The notes under the pieces are model-generated. The model saw nothing but the letters and a program-made list of their open reading frames with translations. It searched no databases and was not told the origin of the DNA. Made by a program: the position numbers and the translations under genes. This document shows positions 25,633 to 34,041 of a DNA stretch of 64,000 bases, in pieces (the stretch's first letter is position 1; every line of letters begins with the position of its first letter). The stretch comes from Actinopolymorpha rutila (lineage in GTDB: Bacteria; Actinomycetota; Actinomycetes; Propionibacteriales; Actinopolymorphaceae), in assembly GCF_013407855.1 (NCBI RefSeq), contig NZ_JACBZH010000001.1:2418001-2482000 (forward strand). The letters are read 5' to 3'.

Positions 25633-25701
25633 CCCAGGCGCCGGAAGCCTGGACGAAGACCCGGAGCACCCGCTCTGGGTGAGGAACCCTGCCGGGAGGG
25701 T
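25610..25701 (+). promoter_or_regulatory. Structured nadA leader with successive stem-loops (possible riboregulator)
   Basis: The leader of about 97 nt can form GTTTTCG/CGAAAAC (25610-25632), CCAGGC/GCCTGG (25634-25652), CCCGGAGC/GCTCTGGG (25660-25679) and ACCCT/AGGGT (25686-25701). The third overlaps a competing CACCC/GGGTG hairpin (25667-25681), and the last pairs with the GGGAGGG ribosome binding site of nadA. It does not match a known NAD riboswitch that I can recall. Confidence 0.4.
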
Positions 25702-25704
25702 CAC

Positions 25705-26721
25705 ATGACCCCTGTCACTGAAGCGGTCCGCGCGGACACGGCCTACGACGAGGTGGTGCCGGACGAAGCGTGGCGAGAAGAAGTACGCCGGCTTGCCGCC
25801 GAGCGCGACGCGGTGCTGCTCGCGCACAACTACCAGATCCCCGAGATCCAGGACATCGCCGACCACACCGGCGACTCCCTCGCGCTCAGCCGCATCGCCG
25901 CGGCCAGCGAGGCGTCCACCATCGTCTTCTGCGGCGTGCACTTCATGGCGGAGTCGGCGAAGATCCTCAGCCCCGACAAGACGGTTCTCATCCCGGACGC
26001 CCGGGCCGGTTGCTCCCTGGCCGACTCGATCACAGCCGACCAGCTGCGGGCCTGGAAGGCCGAGCACCCGGGCGCGGTCGTCGTGTCGTACGTCAACACC
26101 ACCGCCGAGGTGAAGGCCGAGACCGACATCTGCTGCACGTCCGCGAACGCGGTCGAGGTGGTGGCCTCGGTCCCCGCCGACCGGGAGGTGCTGTTCCTGC
26201 CGGACATGTTCCTCGGCGCCCACGTCAAGCGGGAGACCGGCCGGGACAACCTGCACATCTGGGCGGGGGAGTGCCACGTGCACGCCGGCATCAACGGCGC
26301 CGAGCTCGCCGACCGCGCCGCCGCCCAGCCCGACGCGGAGCTGTTCATCCACCCCGAGTGCGGCTGCGCGACGTCGGCGCTCTACCTCGCCGGCGAGGGT
26401 GTGGTCGCCGCGGACCGGGTGAAGATCCTGTCCACCGGCGGAATGCTCGACCAGGCGAAGGAGACCAAGGCGCGGTCGGTGCTGGTGGCCACCGAGATCG
26501 GCATGCTGCACCAGCTCCGCAAGGCCGCGCCGGGTGTCGACTTCCGTCCGGTGAACGACCGGGCCTCGTGCCGCTACATGAAGATGATCACGCCGGGAGC
26601 GTTGCTGCGCAGCCTCCGCGAGGGCACCGACGAGGTGCACGTCGCGTCGGAGATCGCGGCGCGGGCGCGGGGAGCGGTGCAGGCGATGATCGAGATCGGC
26701 AACCCCGGCGGCGGGGAATGA
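25705..26721 (+). CDS. nadA: Quinolinate synthase
   Basis: A 338-residue Fe-S enzyme that condenses iminoaspartate with dihydroxyacetone phosphate to quinolinate, the second step of de novo NAD synthesis. It shows the family's repeated pattern: [21 protein letters not shown] at the N-terminus (abbreviated), [41 protein letters not shown] and STGGMLD. The three [4Fe-4S] ligand cysteines are expected at FCGVHF, ECGC and the C-terminal DRASCRYMK. It is the first gene of nadABC. Its stop overlaps the nadB start as ATGA. Confidence 0.97.
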   Translation: MTPVTEAVRADTAYDEVVPDEAWREEVRRLAAERDAVLLAHNYQIPEIQDIADHTGDSLALSRIAAASEASTIVFCGVHFMAESAKILSPDKTVLIPDARAGCSLADSITADQLRAWKAEHPGAVVVSYVNTTAEVKAETDICCTSANAVEVVASVPADREVLFLPDMFLGAHVKRETGRDNLHIWAGECHVHAGINGAELADRAAAQPDAELFIHPECGCATSALYLAGEGVVAADRVKILSTGGMLDQAKETKARSVLVATEIGMLHQLRKAAPGVDFRPVNDRASCRYMKMITPGALLRSLREGTDEVHVASEIAARARGAVQAMIEIGNPGGGE

Positions 26722-28382
26722 GCAGCCGTTGGGAGGCGGCCGCCGATCTGGTCGTGGTGGGTACGGGCGTGGCCGGGCTGAGTGCCGCGCTGGAGGCGGT
26801 GCGCGCCGGCCTGCGGGTCGTCGTCGTCACCAAGGCCGAGGCCGACGCGGGCAACACCCGCTGGGCGCAAGGCGGGGTTGCGGTCGTACTCCCGGGCGAA
26901 CACGAGCCCGGCGACAGCGTCCACAGGCACGTCGACGACACCCTGGTCGCCGGAGCCGGTCTGTGCGATCCGGCCGCCGTGGCGACGATCCTCGCCGAGG
27001 GGCCGGACGCGGTGGCCAGGCTGCGCGCCGGTGGTGCGGTGTTCGACCCGGCCGGTGACGACCAGCCCGACCGGCGGGGCCGGCTGGCACTCGCCCGGGA
27101 AGGCGGCCACACCGCGTTCCGGGTGGTGCACGCCGGCGGTGACGCCACCGGCGCCGAGGTCGAACGCGCACTGCTGGCGGGCGTACGCAACCAGCGGTTG
27201 ACGCTGCTCGAACGCCATGTCGCCGCCAGGGTCGTGCGTACCGAAGCCGGGGCGGTCGCCGGGCTGCTGGTGCTCGCCGACGACGGTGTGGCGGGCATCC
27301 TCCGGGCCCCCGCGGTGCTGCTCGCCACCGGCGGGCTCGGTCAGCTCTACGAGGCCACCACCAACCCCGACGTCGCCACCGCCGACGGGATCGCGCTGGC
27401 CCTGCGCGCGGGCGCTTCGGTGGCCGACCTGGAGTTCGTGCAGTTCCACCCGACCGTGCTCTACCCCGGCAGGGGTGCCACCGGTTCGCGGCCCCTGGTC
27501 ACCGAGGCGGTCCGTGGCGAGGGCGCGGTGCTGATCGACGCCGCGGGCGAACGCGTCATGGAGGGCGTGCACCCACTCGGGGACCTCGCGCCCCGGGACG
27601 TGGTCTCGGCGGCGATCATCCGCCGGCTGGCCGAGGTGCCCGGCGGCGTGGACGACCACGTGTTCCTGGACGCCACCCACCTGCGGGCGGAGGTCTTCCG
27701 GACGCGGTTCCCCACGGTGTACGCGGCGTGCCGGGCGATCGGCGTCCACCCGGCGTCCGAACCGATCCCGGTGGCACCGTCGGCGCACTTCGGCTGCGGC
27801 GGCGTGGTGACCAGCGTCGACGGCCGGACCGCGGTGCCCGGCCTGTACGCGGCGGGGGAGGTCGCCCGCACCGGCCTGCACGGCGCCAACCGGCTGGCCT
27901 CCAACAGCCTGCTCGAAGGGCTGGTGACGGGGCGCCGCACCGCCAGGGCCGTGGTGGCGGACCTGTCCGCCGGCAAGGCCGCGAGACAGTCGGCGGGCCG
28001 GCTCGGCGACGAAGGAGACGGAGCCGACGTGCTGACGGCCGAGCCGGTCGCGGACCGACCCGGACTGCAGCAGCTGATGAGCAGGCACGCGGCGATCGGC
28101 CGGGACCAGGCCGGCCTCGCGATCGTGGCCAAGTCGCTGGACGCGATGGCGTCGCGCACGCTGCCTGCCGGGCGGGCCGACGTCGAGGACGCCGCACTCC
28201 ACCTGGCGGCCCGGGCGCTGGTGCTCGCGGCGTCCACGCGTACGGAGTCCCGTGGCTGCCACGTCCGGCACGACCATCCCGTACGAGACGACCAACGGTG
28301 GCGGCGCAGTCTGGTCGTGGGCCTGGACGAGTCCGGTGAGCCCACCCTGCTGCCCGCCCTCGACCTGGGAGGTGTGGCATGA
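26718..28382 (+). CDS. nadB: L-aspartate oxidase
   Basis: A 554-residue FAD enzyme that oxidises L-aspartate to iminoaspartate for NadA. The dinucleotide-binding motif [15 protein letters not shown] lies near residues 13-27. [12 protein letters not shown] and the substrate-binding region [11 protein letters not shown] follow, then [27 protein letters not shown] (abbreviated) and [13 protein letters not shown]. The C-terminal helical domain has an [12 protein letters not shown] motif. The start ATG at 26718 overlaps the nadA stop. The last codon overlaps nadC as ATGA, so all three are translationally coupled. Confidence 0.97.
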   Translation: MSSRWEAAADLVVVGTGVAGLSAALEAVRAGLRVVVVTKAEADAGNTRWAQGGVAVVLPGEHEPGDSVHRHVDDTLVAGAGLCDPAAVATILAEGPDAVARLRAGGAVFDPAGDDQPDRRGRLALAREGGHTAFRVVHAGGDATGAEVERALLAGVRNQRLTLLERHVAARVVRTEAGAVAGLLVLADDGVAGILRAPAVLLATGGLGQLYEATTNPDVATADGIALALRAGASVADLEFVQFHPTVLYPGRGATGSRPLVTEAVRGEGAVLIDAAGERVMEGVHPLGDLAPRDVVSAAIIRRLAEVPGGVDDHVFLDATHLRAEVFRTRFPTVYAACRAIGVHPASEPIPVAPSAHFGCGGVVTSVDGRTAVPGLYAAGEVARTGLHGANRLASNSLLEGLVTGRRTARAVVADLSAGKAARQSAGRLGDEGDGADVLTAEPVADRPGLQQLMSRHAAIGRDQAGLAIVAKSLDAMASRTLPAGRADVEDAALHLAARALVLAASTRTESRGCHVRHDHPVRDDQRWRRSLVVGLDESGEPTLLPALDLGGVA

Positions 28383-29341
28383 CGGCGCCCACTGGTCCGC
28401 TGCACAGTTCGCTCCACGGTTCGGACGCCGCGGATGCTCCGGAGGCCGCACATGGCTTCTCGCCCGGTGTGGCCGAGGCGCTGGCCCGGGCAGGGCTGGA
28501 TGTCGACGACACCTTGCGGGTGCTCAGCACGGCGCTGGCGGAAGACCTGCGCTACGGCCCGGACGAGACGACGGCGGCGACTGTTACGGCGGGCGCGGTG
28601 GCCGAGGCGGAGCTCACGCCACGCGTGCCGGGCGTGCTCGCCGGAGGGGCTCTCGTGCCCGCCGTGTTCGACCTGCTCGCACCCGGCGAGGTGGAGGTGC
28701 TCCACCGGGTGGAGGACGGAACCCGACTAAGGGCGGGCAAGCCCGCGCTGGTCCTGCGAGGGCCGGTTCGGACGCTGCTCATCGGGGAACGCACGGCACT
28801 CAACCTGGTGTGCCACCTGTCCGGTATCGCGACGGCCACCGCCGCCTGGGTGGACGCCGTCTCCGGCACCGGGTGCGCGGTCCGCGACAGCCGCAAGACG
28901 CTGCCCGGCCTGCGGCTCCTGCAGAAGTACGCCGTACGAGCCGGTGGCGGCGTCAACCACCGGCTCGGGCTGGGTGACGCGGTGCTGGTCAAGGACAACC
29001 ACGTGCTCGCCGCCGGGTCGGCGGTCGCCGCGCTGGAAGCGGCCCGCCGGCACGCCCCGCAGCTACCCGCCGAGGTCGAGGTGACCACGCTGGCCGAGCT
29101 CGACTCGGTGCTGGACGCCAAGGCGGAGCTGGTGCTGGTGGACAACTTCACGCCGGAGGAGTGCGCGGAGGCGGTTCGGCGTACCCGAGCAGCCGGCACC
29201 GGGACGCTGCTGGAGGCCTCCGGCGGGCTCACCCTCGAGGTGGCCAGGGCGTACGCGGAGACCGGCGTCGACTACCTCGCGGTGGGTGCGCTGACGCACT
29301 CGGCGCCGGCCCTCGACCTCGGCCTGGATCTGCGGACCTGA
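28379..29341 (+). CDS. nadC: Nicotinate-nucleotide pyrophosphorylase (carboxylating)
   Basis: A 320-residue quinolinate phosphoribosyltransferase, which joins quinolinate with PRPP and releases CO2, giving nicotinate mononucleotide. Family motifs are ERTALNLVCHLSGIATAT, DSRKTLPGLRLLQKYAVRAGGG (abbreviated), HRLGLGDAVLVKDNH and VEVTTLAELDSVL. The ATPs and active-site Lys/Arg lie in those segments. The N-terminus has about 35 extra residues rich in Ala and Ser. It is the last gene of the operon, followed by a possible hairpin terminator. Confidence 0.96.
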   Translation: MTAPTGPLHSSLHGSDAADAPEAAHGFSPGVAEALARAGLDVDDTLRVLSTALAEDLRYGPDETTAATVTAGAVAEAELTPRVPGVLAGGALVPAVFDLLAPGEVEVLHRVEDGTRLRAGKPALVLRGPVRTLLIGERTALNLVCHLSGIATATAAWVDAVSGTGCAVRDSRKTLPGLRLLQKYAVRAGGGVNHRLGLGDAVLVKDNHVLAAGSAVAALEAARRHAPQLPAEVEVTTLAELDSVLDAKAELVLVDNFTPEECAEAVRRTRAAGTGTLLEASGGLTLEVARAYAETGVDYLAVGALTHSAPALDLGLDLRT

Positions 29342-29369
29342 GCCGTCCCGCGAGGGAACGAGACGCCGG

Positions 29370-29412
29370 CGGCGGGCCGGTCCGGCGGAGGACGCGCGGG
29401 GCCGGCCCGCCG
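29370..29412 (+). terminator. Candidate terminator after nadC
   Basis: Perfect 11-bp arms CGGCGGGCCGG (29370-29380) and CCGGCCCGCCG (29402-29412) enclose 21 bases, 29 bases after the nadC stop. The loop is long and no U-tract follows, so the call is tentative. Confidence 0.4.
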
Positions 29413-29513
29413 GTGTCCACCGCCGCGTCCTCGAACCGCCATCCCACCGCACGTAGCCTGGCAGCGACGCGCCGACAGCGAAGGCCGGGTACCGGAACGA
29501 GGGGATGAGGCGT

Positions 29514-30902
29514 ATGACCACGACCGTCCACACCGACTACCGGGTCGTCGACCCCGCCACCGGCGAAACCGTCCAGGAGTACCCACAGGCGACGAACGAG
29601 CAGATCGCGGGAGCGCTGCGGCAGACGCACGAAGCCTTCGAGGCCTGGCGCCGTACGCCGGCGACCGAACGGGCCGCGGTGCTGACCCGCGTGGCCGAGC
29701 TGTACGAGCAGCGCAGGGACGAGCTCGCCGCCGTGATCACCCAGGAAATGGGCAAACCGATCGCGCAGGCGGCCGCGGAGATCGGCATCGTGGTGTCGAT
29801 CTACCGTTTCTACGCGGACAAGGGGCCGTCGTTCCTCGTCGACGAGGAACTCGACGTGGCCTCCGGCGGCCGGGCGGTCGTACGCAAGGAACCGGTGGGC
29901 ACGCTGCTCGGCATCATGCCGTGGAACTACCCCCACTACCAGGCCGCGAGGTTCGCCGCCCCGAACCTCATGCTGGGCAACACGATGCTGCTCAAGCACG
30001 CGCCGCAGTGCCCGCGGTCCGCACTCGCGATGGAGCGAATCCTCGCCGACGCCGGCCTACCGGACGGTGCGTACGTCAACATCTTCGCGAGCAACGAACA
30101 GGTCGCCGAGCTGATCGCCGACCCGCGACTCCAGGGCGTCTCGCTCACCGGGTCCGAGCGCGCGGGTGCGGCGGTGGCCGAGGTCGCCGGGCGCAACCTG
30201 AAGAAGGTCGTCCTCGAACTCGGCGGCTCCGATCCGTTCCTCGTTCTCGGGACCAACGACCTGGAACGCGCGGTACGGCAGGCGTTCGTCGGCCGGATGG
30301 GCAACGCCGGGCAGGCCTGCAACGCCGCCAAGCGCATCATCGTGCTGGACGAGCACTACGAGCCGTTCCTGGAAGGCTTCGCCGCCGCCACCCGGGAGGT
30401 GCGTCCCGGCGACCCGGCCAGCGCCGACACGTTCATGGGCCCGCTGTCGTCGGAGAACGCGGTGCGGATGCTGGCCGAGCAGGTGGACGACGCGGTCGGG
30501 AAGGGCGCCACCGTGCTGGCCGGCGGGCGGCGGATGGATCGGCCGGGTGCGTGGTACGAACCCACTCTGCTCACCGGTATCCGGCCGGGGATGCGCGCCT
30601 ACACCGAGGAACTCTTCGGGCCGGTGGCGATGGTCTACCAGGTGGGCTCGGAGGAGGAGGCGGTCGAGCTCGCCAACACCACGCCGTACGGTCTCGGCGC
30701 GTGCGTCTTCAGCGACGACGAGCAGCAGGCACGGCGGGTCGCCGACCGGCTCGACGCCGGCATGGTGTTCGTCAACGCCTTCGTCGGCAGTGCGGCCGAG
30801 CTCCCGTTCGGTGGCGTGAAGCGCTCGGGGTTCGGCCGGGAGCTCGGGCGCCACGGCATGGAGGAGTTCGTCAACCACAAGCTGATCCACTTCAGCGGCT
30901 GA
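29514..30902 (+). CDS. NAD(P)-dependent aldehyde dehydrogenase, succinate-semialdehyde dehydrogenase-like
   Basis: A 462-residue aldehyde dehydrogenase. The catalytic Cys269 sits in GNAGQACNAAKR and the general base Glu235 in LELGGSDPF. GIMPWNYP and the cofactor segment LTGSERAGAAVAEVAG follow the pattern of the short succinate-semialdehyde dehydrogenases (YneI/GabD2 type). The C-terminus has ELPFGGVKRSGFGRELG. The substrate is likely succinate semialdehyde or a related short-chain aldehyde, inferred from similarity only. I chose the ATG at 29514, with GAGGGG nine bases upstream. ATG 29505 in frame would add three residues. No partner gene indicates the pathway. Confidence 0.88.
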   Translation: MTTTVHTDYRVVDPATGETVQEYPQATNEQIAGALRQTHEAFEAWRRTPATERAAVLTRVAELYEQRRDELAAVITQEMGKPIAQAAAEIGIVVSIYRFYADKGPSFLVDEELDVASGGRAVVRKEPVGTLLGIMPWNYPHYQAARFAAPNLMLGNTMLLKHAPQCPRSALAMERILADAGLPDGAYVNIFASNEQVAELIADPRLQGVSLTGSERAGAAVAEVAGRNLKKVVLELGGSDPFLVLGTNDLERAVRQAFVGRMGNAGQACNAAKRIIVLDEHYEPFLEGFAAATREVRPGDPASADTFMGPLSSENAVRMLAEQVDDAVGKGATVLAGGRRMDRPGAWYEPTLLTGIRPGMRAYTEELFGPVAMVYQVGSEEEAVELANTTPYGLGACVFSDDEQQARRVADRLDAGMVFVNAFVGSAAELPFGGVKRSGFGRELGRHGMEEFVNHKLIHFSG

Positions 30903-30942
30903 GCGGTCCGGCTCGGTGTTCGCGGGTCAGGTGGTCGCCTGG

Positions 30943-32091
30943 TCAGGTCAGGCCAAGCAGGTGGAGCGCCTCGGCGCCGAGGCGCTCCGCGGTGCCAGGG
31001 GCGAACGCGGCCTGCTCGCCGTAGTAGAAGTGCGCCTGCTCCACCTCGTACCCGCCGGCGGCGTACTCCTCGCGGGTGGGGAAGTAGCCGGGGCATCCGT
31101 CGGCGTACCCGAACACCACAAGGGGTTCCGGCGCCGCGGCGGCTCGCAGCGCCAGCGCGGTGGCCGCGAACGGTTCGCCGGGCAGGGCGACCAGCCGGAC
31201 GCCGGACCAGTCGAGCACGCTCACCCGGGCGGTCCAGCTGCTGCCGTCCAGGCGTTGGAGGTCCAGCTCGGCCGAACGCGAACCGACCGGTCCGTCGACA
31301 GGTCCGGTCCCGGTGTCAAGGACCGCTTGCGCGATTGCCGTACCGGCGCGTTCGCACGCGGGGTAGGTACGGGCGTCGTCGGAATGGAGCGTGGAGGCGC
31401 TCGCGGAGTGGCCGGTGTTGGCATCACCGCAGCAGCCGGTGAGGAAGACCGCGACGGCACCAGGATGGGCAAGTTCGAGTTGACGGCGGACCACCCCGGG
31501 ATAGTCGGCCGTCCACAACGTGTTGTCCGCGCCGAGTACGACCGGATGGCAGGCGTAGGCGGTGACGACCGCGACGGTCGCACCGGCCTCGTCCGACCAC
31601 ACCAGCACCGGCAGGGCGGGGTCGGTCGGGCCGTCGGGACGTCGCCGGTTGCGGGCCACGCCCGGGTCCGCGCCGGTGCCGAAGCGCAGCCGGGCCGGTC
31701 GGGCGTCGCGAAGCGCCGTCCGTACGGCGTCGACGCAGGCGTCCTCCAGCATGCGGAGGTGACCGGGGTCGACCGGCCCGCCCAGCCGGCCCGGAACCAC
31801 GGCGGGACCACCGTGGGTGTGGGTGGCGGCGACGACAACTTCGGTGAGCTCGGTGAGGCCGGCTGCACCAGTGAGGTCGCCGCCCAGCAGGCGTTCACGG
31901 ATCCGGCTGCAGGTGTCCTCGTGTAGCCCGCAGACGTCCACCGTGACGACCGCGGTGCCGTCGACGGTCACCGCGCGGACGGTCAGCGGGTCGTGCGTGC
32001 CGGTCGCGGGGGAGGTACGGGCGAGGAAGCCGGACATCGCCAGCCCCGACGGCGGGGTGACGTCCACCGTCGCCGCACCGACCCGGCTCAC
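30943..32091 (-). CDS. Neutral/alkaline ceramidase-like protein, short form
   Basis: A 382-residue protein matching the N-terminal catalytic part of neutral ceramidases: GAATVDVTPPSGLAMSGF at the start, a metal-site pattern with ATHTHGGPA, then AYACHPVVLGADNTLWTADYPGVV (abbreviated) and FLTGCCGDANTG. Full-length ceramidases are about 650 residues with a C-terminal Ig-like domain, which is absent here. No signal peptide is seen, so it is probably cytosolic and may act on another amide, such as an N-acyl sugar derivative. Its GTG overlaps the stop of nagA as GTGA. It is the last gene of the amino-sugar operon. Confidence 0.8.
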   Translation of the reverse strand: MSRVGAATVDVTPPSGLAMSGFLARTSPATGTHDPLTVRAVTVDGTAVVTVDVCGLHEDTCSRIRERLLGGDLTGAAGLTELTEVVVAATHTHGGPAVVPGRLGGPVDPGHLRMLEDACVDAVRTALRDARPARLRFGTGADPGVARNRRRPDGPTDPALPVLVWSDEAGATVAVVTAYACHPVVLGADNTLWTADYPGVVRRQLELAHPGAVAVFLTGCCGDANTGHSASASTLHSDDARTYPACERAGTAIAQAVLDTGTGPVDGPVGSRSAELDLQRLDGSSWTARVSVLDWSGVRLVALPGEPFAATALALRAAAAPEPLVVFGYADGCPGYFPTREEYAAGGYEVEQAHFYYGEQAAFAPGTAERLGAEALHLLGLT

Positions 32092-33311
32092 CCCACCACC
32101 GGAGTTCCGGCGACGACGACGCGGTCCACCGTCAACGTCGGGTTGCCCGGGCTCCAGTCGAACGTCACCAGGTCCGCGGGCGCACCCACCTCCAGCCGGC
32201 CGCGTCCACCCACGAACCGTCCCGGTGAGCTCGTCGCCAGCGCCAACGCCTCGGCGAGGGAGAACCGCCCGAGGTTCGCCACGTGTGCCACGCCGTCGGT
32301 GACCGGGCGCGCCGCACCGGCGAGGTAGGGCGTACCGACGTGGGAGAGCCGGCCTTCGGCGGACAACTCCACCGCACCGCCCACCGGCGTCTGGTAGACC
32401 CCGGGTGGAGAGCCGGCGAGGGTGGTGGCGTCCGACACCAGGATCGACCGCGCCGGGCCCTTGGCCGCGAGCATGGCGACCAACGTGTCGGCGGGCAGGT
32501 GGTGCCCGTCGGCGATGAAACCGGCGGTGAGGCGATCGTCGGCGAGCTGTGCCCACACGTAGTTGGGATGACGGGGGAGCACCGCGTGCGCGCCGTTGCC
32601 GAGGTGCGTCGACAGGCTCGCGCCGGCGTCCGCGGCCGCGTGGATCTGTTCGGGGGTGGCGCCGGTGTGCCCGACCGAGACCCGCACCCCGCGGTCGACG
32701 AGCGCGCGGATGTACGACGCACTGCCGTCAAAGTGCGGCGACAGGGTGACCATGCCCACCAGGCCCTCACCGGCCCGCTGCCAGCGGTCGAACTCCGCGA
32801 TGTCCGGCGGGCGGATCTGGTCGGCGTCGTGCACGCCACGCGGCCCGTCCTCCGCGGACAGGTGCGGGCCTTCCACGTGGACGTACGGAACGACGTGCCG
32901 CACCATCGGGTCGCTCGCCCGAGCCGCCGCCACCCTGCGCAGGCAGGTGACGACGTGCTCCTCGGCCGCGGTGACGATGGTCGGCACCACCGTGGTGACC
33001 CCGACCTTCCACAGCGCCCGCACCATCGCGCCGATCGTGTCCGGACCGGCGTCGGCGGCGTTCACGTCGAATCCCGCGAAGCCGTTCACCTGCAGGTCGA
33101 CCAGGCCAGGGGCCAACCAGGGTTCGGTTTCCCCTGTGCCCGTGGAGCTGTCGGTGCTCCCGGCGCTGTCGGCACTGTCAACGTGGACTTGCACGATCAG
33201 ACCGTCGGCCACCTCGACCGTGCACCGCCGGCCGGTCGCGGGGTCTCGGCCGGTGAGCTCGAACGCGTGTCGCGGGTTCTCCGGTCCCGCTCCGGGTTCA
33301 GTCGAGCGCAC
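32088..33311 (-). CDS. nagA: N-acetylglucosamine-6-phosphate deacetylase (or related N-acetylhexosamine-phosphate deacetylase)
   Basis: A 407-residue amidohydrolase removing the acetyl group from GlcNAc-6-phosphate. It shows APGLVDLQVNGFAGFDVN, the metal-binding Glu of HVEGPHLS, the His residues of SVGHTGATPEQ, STHLGNGAH, DGHHLP, and the catalytic Asp of SDATTLAG (usually SDAMxxAG). The HLGNGAH and SDATTLAG variants place it in a divergent branch, so another N-acetyl amino sugar is possible. A GTG at 33311 has AGGA eight bases upstream. A GTG at 33341 lacks a ribosome binding site and would overlap nagB by 44 bases. It is coupled to its downstream gene. Confidence 0.85.
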   Translation of the reverse strand: MRSTEPGAGPENPRHAFELTGRDPATGRRCTVEVADGLIVQVHVDSADSAGSTDSSTGTGETEPWLAPGLVDLQVNGFAGFDVNAADAGPDTIGAMVRALWKVGVTTVVPTIVTAAEEHVVTCLRRVAAARASDPMVRHVVPYVHVEGPHLSAEDGPRGVHDADQIRPPDIAEFDRWQRAGEGLVGMVTLSPHFDGSASYIRALVDRGVRVSVGHTGATPEQIHAAADAGASLSTHLGNGAHAVLPRHPNYVWAQLADDRLTAGFIADGHHLPADTLVAMLAAKGPARSILVSDATTLAGSPPGVYQTPVGGAVELSAEGRLSHVGTPYLAGAARPVTDGVAHVANLGRFSLAEALALATSSPGRFVGGRGRLEVGAPADLVTFDWSPGNPTLTVDRVVVAGTPVVG

Positions 33312-34041
33312 CGGCGGAGTCCTGGTCGAGGTAGAGGACACACGAGGGGTGCGTACGCAACGCTGTCGCGGGGCAGGCCTCGCCGATCGGGTCGTTCAGC
33401 GTACGCCGGACCGCCTCCGCCTTCGCCTGTCCCGGCACGACGCAGAACAGGCGGTCGGCCTCGAGCAGCCGGGGCACGGTCAGCGTCAGCGCTCGCGGCG
33501 GAACGTCGTCGAAGGTGGGGAAGCAGCCGTCGTCGACCTGCTGTTGGCGGCAGGTGTCGTCGAGCTCGACCACCTTCACCGCCGCGGGGTCGGCGAAGTC
33601 GGCGACCGGCGGGTCGTTGAAGGCGATGTGCCCGTTGACGCCGATGCCCAGGCACACCAGGTCGATCGGGTCGGCCGCCAGCAGGTCGGCGTACTCCCGC
33701 GCCCGCCGGTCGGGGTCGCCGTCGGTACGCATCAGGTGCACCTCCTTGAACGGCACCCGGTCGAAGATCGCCTGCCGAAGCCACTGCCCGAACCGCTGCG
33801 GCGCGTTCTGCGGCAGTCCGATGTAGTCGTCCATCTGGAACGCGGTCACCCGCGTCCAGTCGATGCCCACCTCGGCCACGAGCGCGTCCAGGGTTTCCTG
33901 CTGGCTCGGCGCCGCGGCGAACACCATCCGCACGGAGTTCTGGTAGCTCAGGCGCTCACGCAGCTGCGCGGCGACGTCGGCCGCGGCCGCGTAGCCGAGG
34001 CTCACGCGGTCGGGAAAGACGCGGACGATCGGTTCGGTCAC
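33298..34041 (-). CDS. nagB: Glucosamine-6-phosphate deaminase
   Basis: A 247-residue isomerase-deaminase that turns glucosamine-6-phosphate into fructose-6-phosphate and ammonia, feeding glycolysis. The catalytic motif FQMDDYIGLP and the loop GIGVNGHIAFNDPPVADF hold the acid-base Asp and His. The length is close to that of short NagB proteins that lack the allosteric tail. The start is the GTG at 34041, overlapping the stop of the epimerase gene as GTGA. An upstream in-frame extension is the coding strand of the epimerase itself. Confidence 0.92.
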   Translation of the reverse strand: MTEPIVRVFPDRVSLGYAAAADVAAQLRERLSYQNSVRMVFAAAPSQQETLDALVAEVGIDWTRVTAFQMDDYIGLPQNAPQRFGQWLRQAIFDRVPFKEVHLMRTDGDPDRRAREYADLLAADPIDLVCLGIGVNGHIAFNDPPVADFADPAAVKVVELDDTCRQQQVDDGCFPTFDDVPPRALTLTVPRLLEADRLFCVVPGQAKAEAVRRTLNDPIGEACPATALRTHPSCVLYLDQDSAGALD

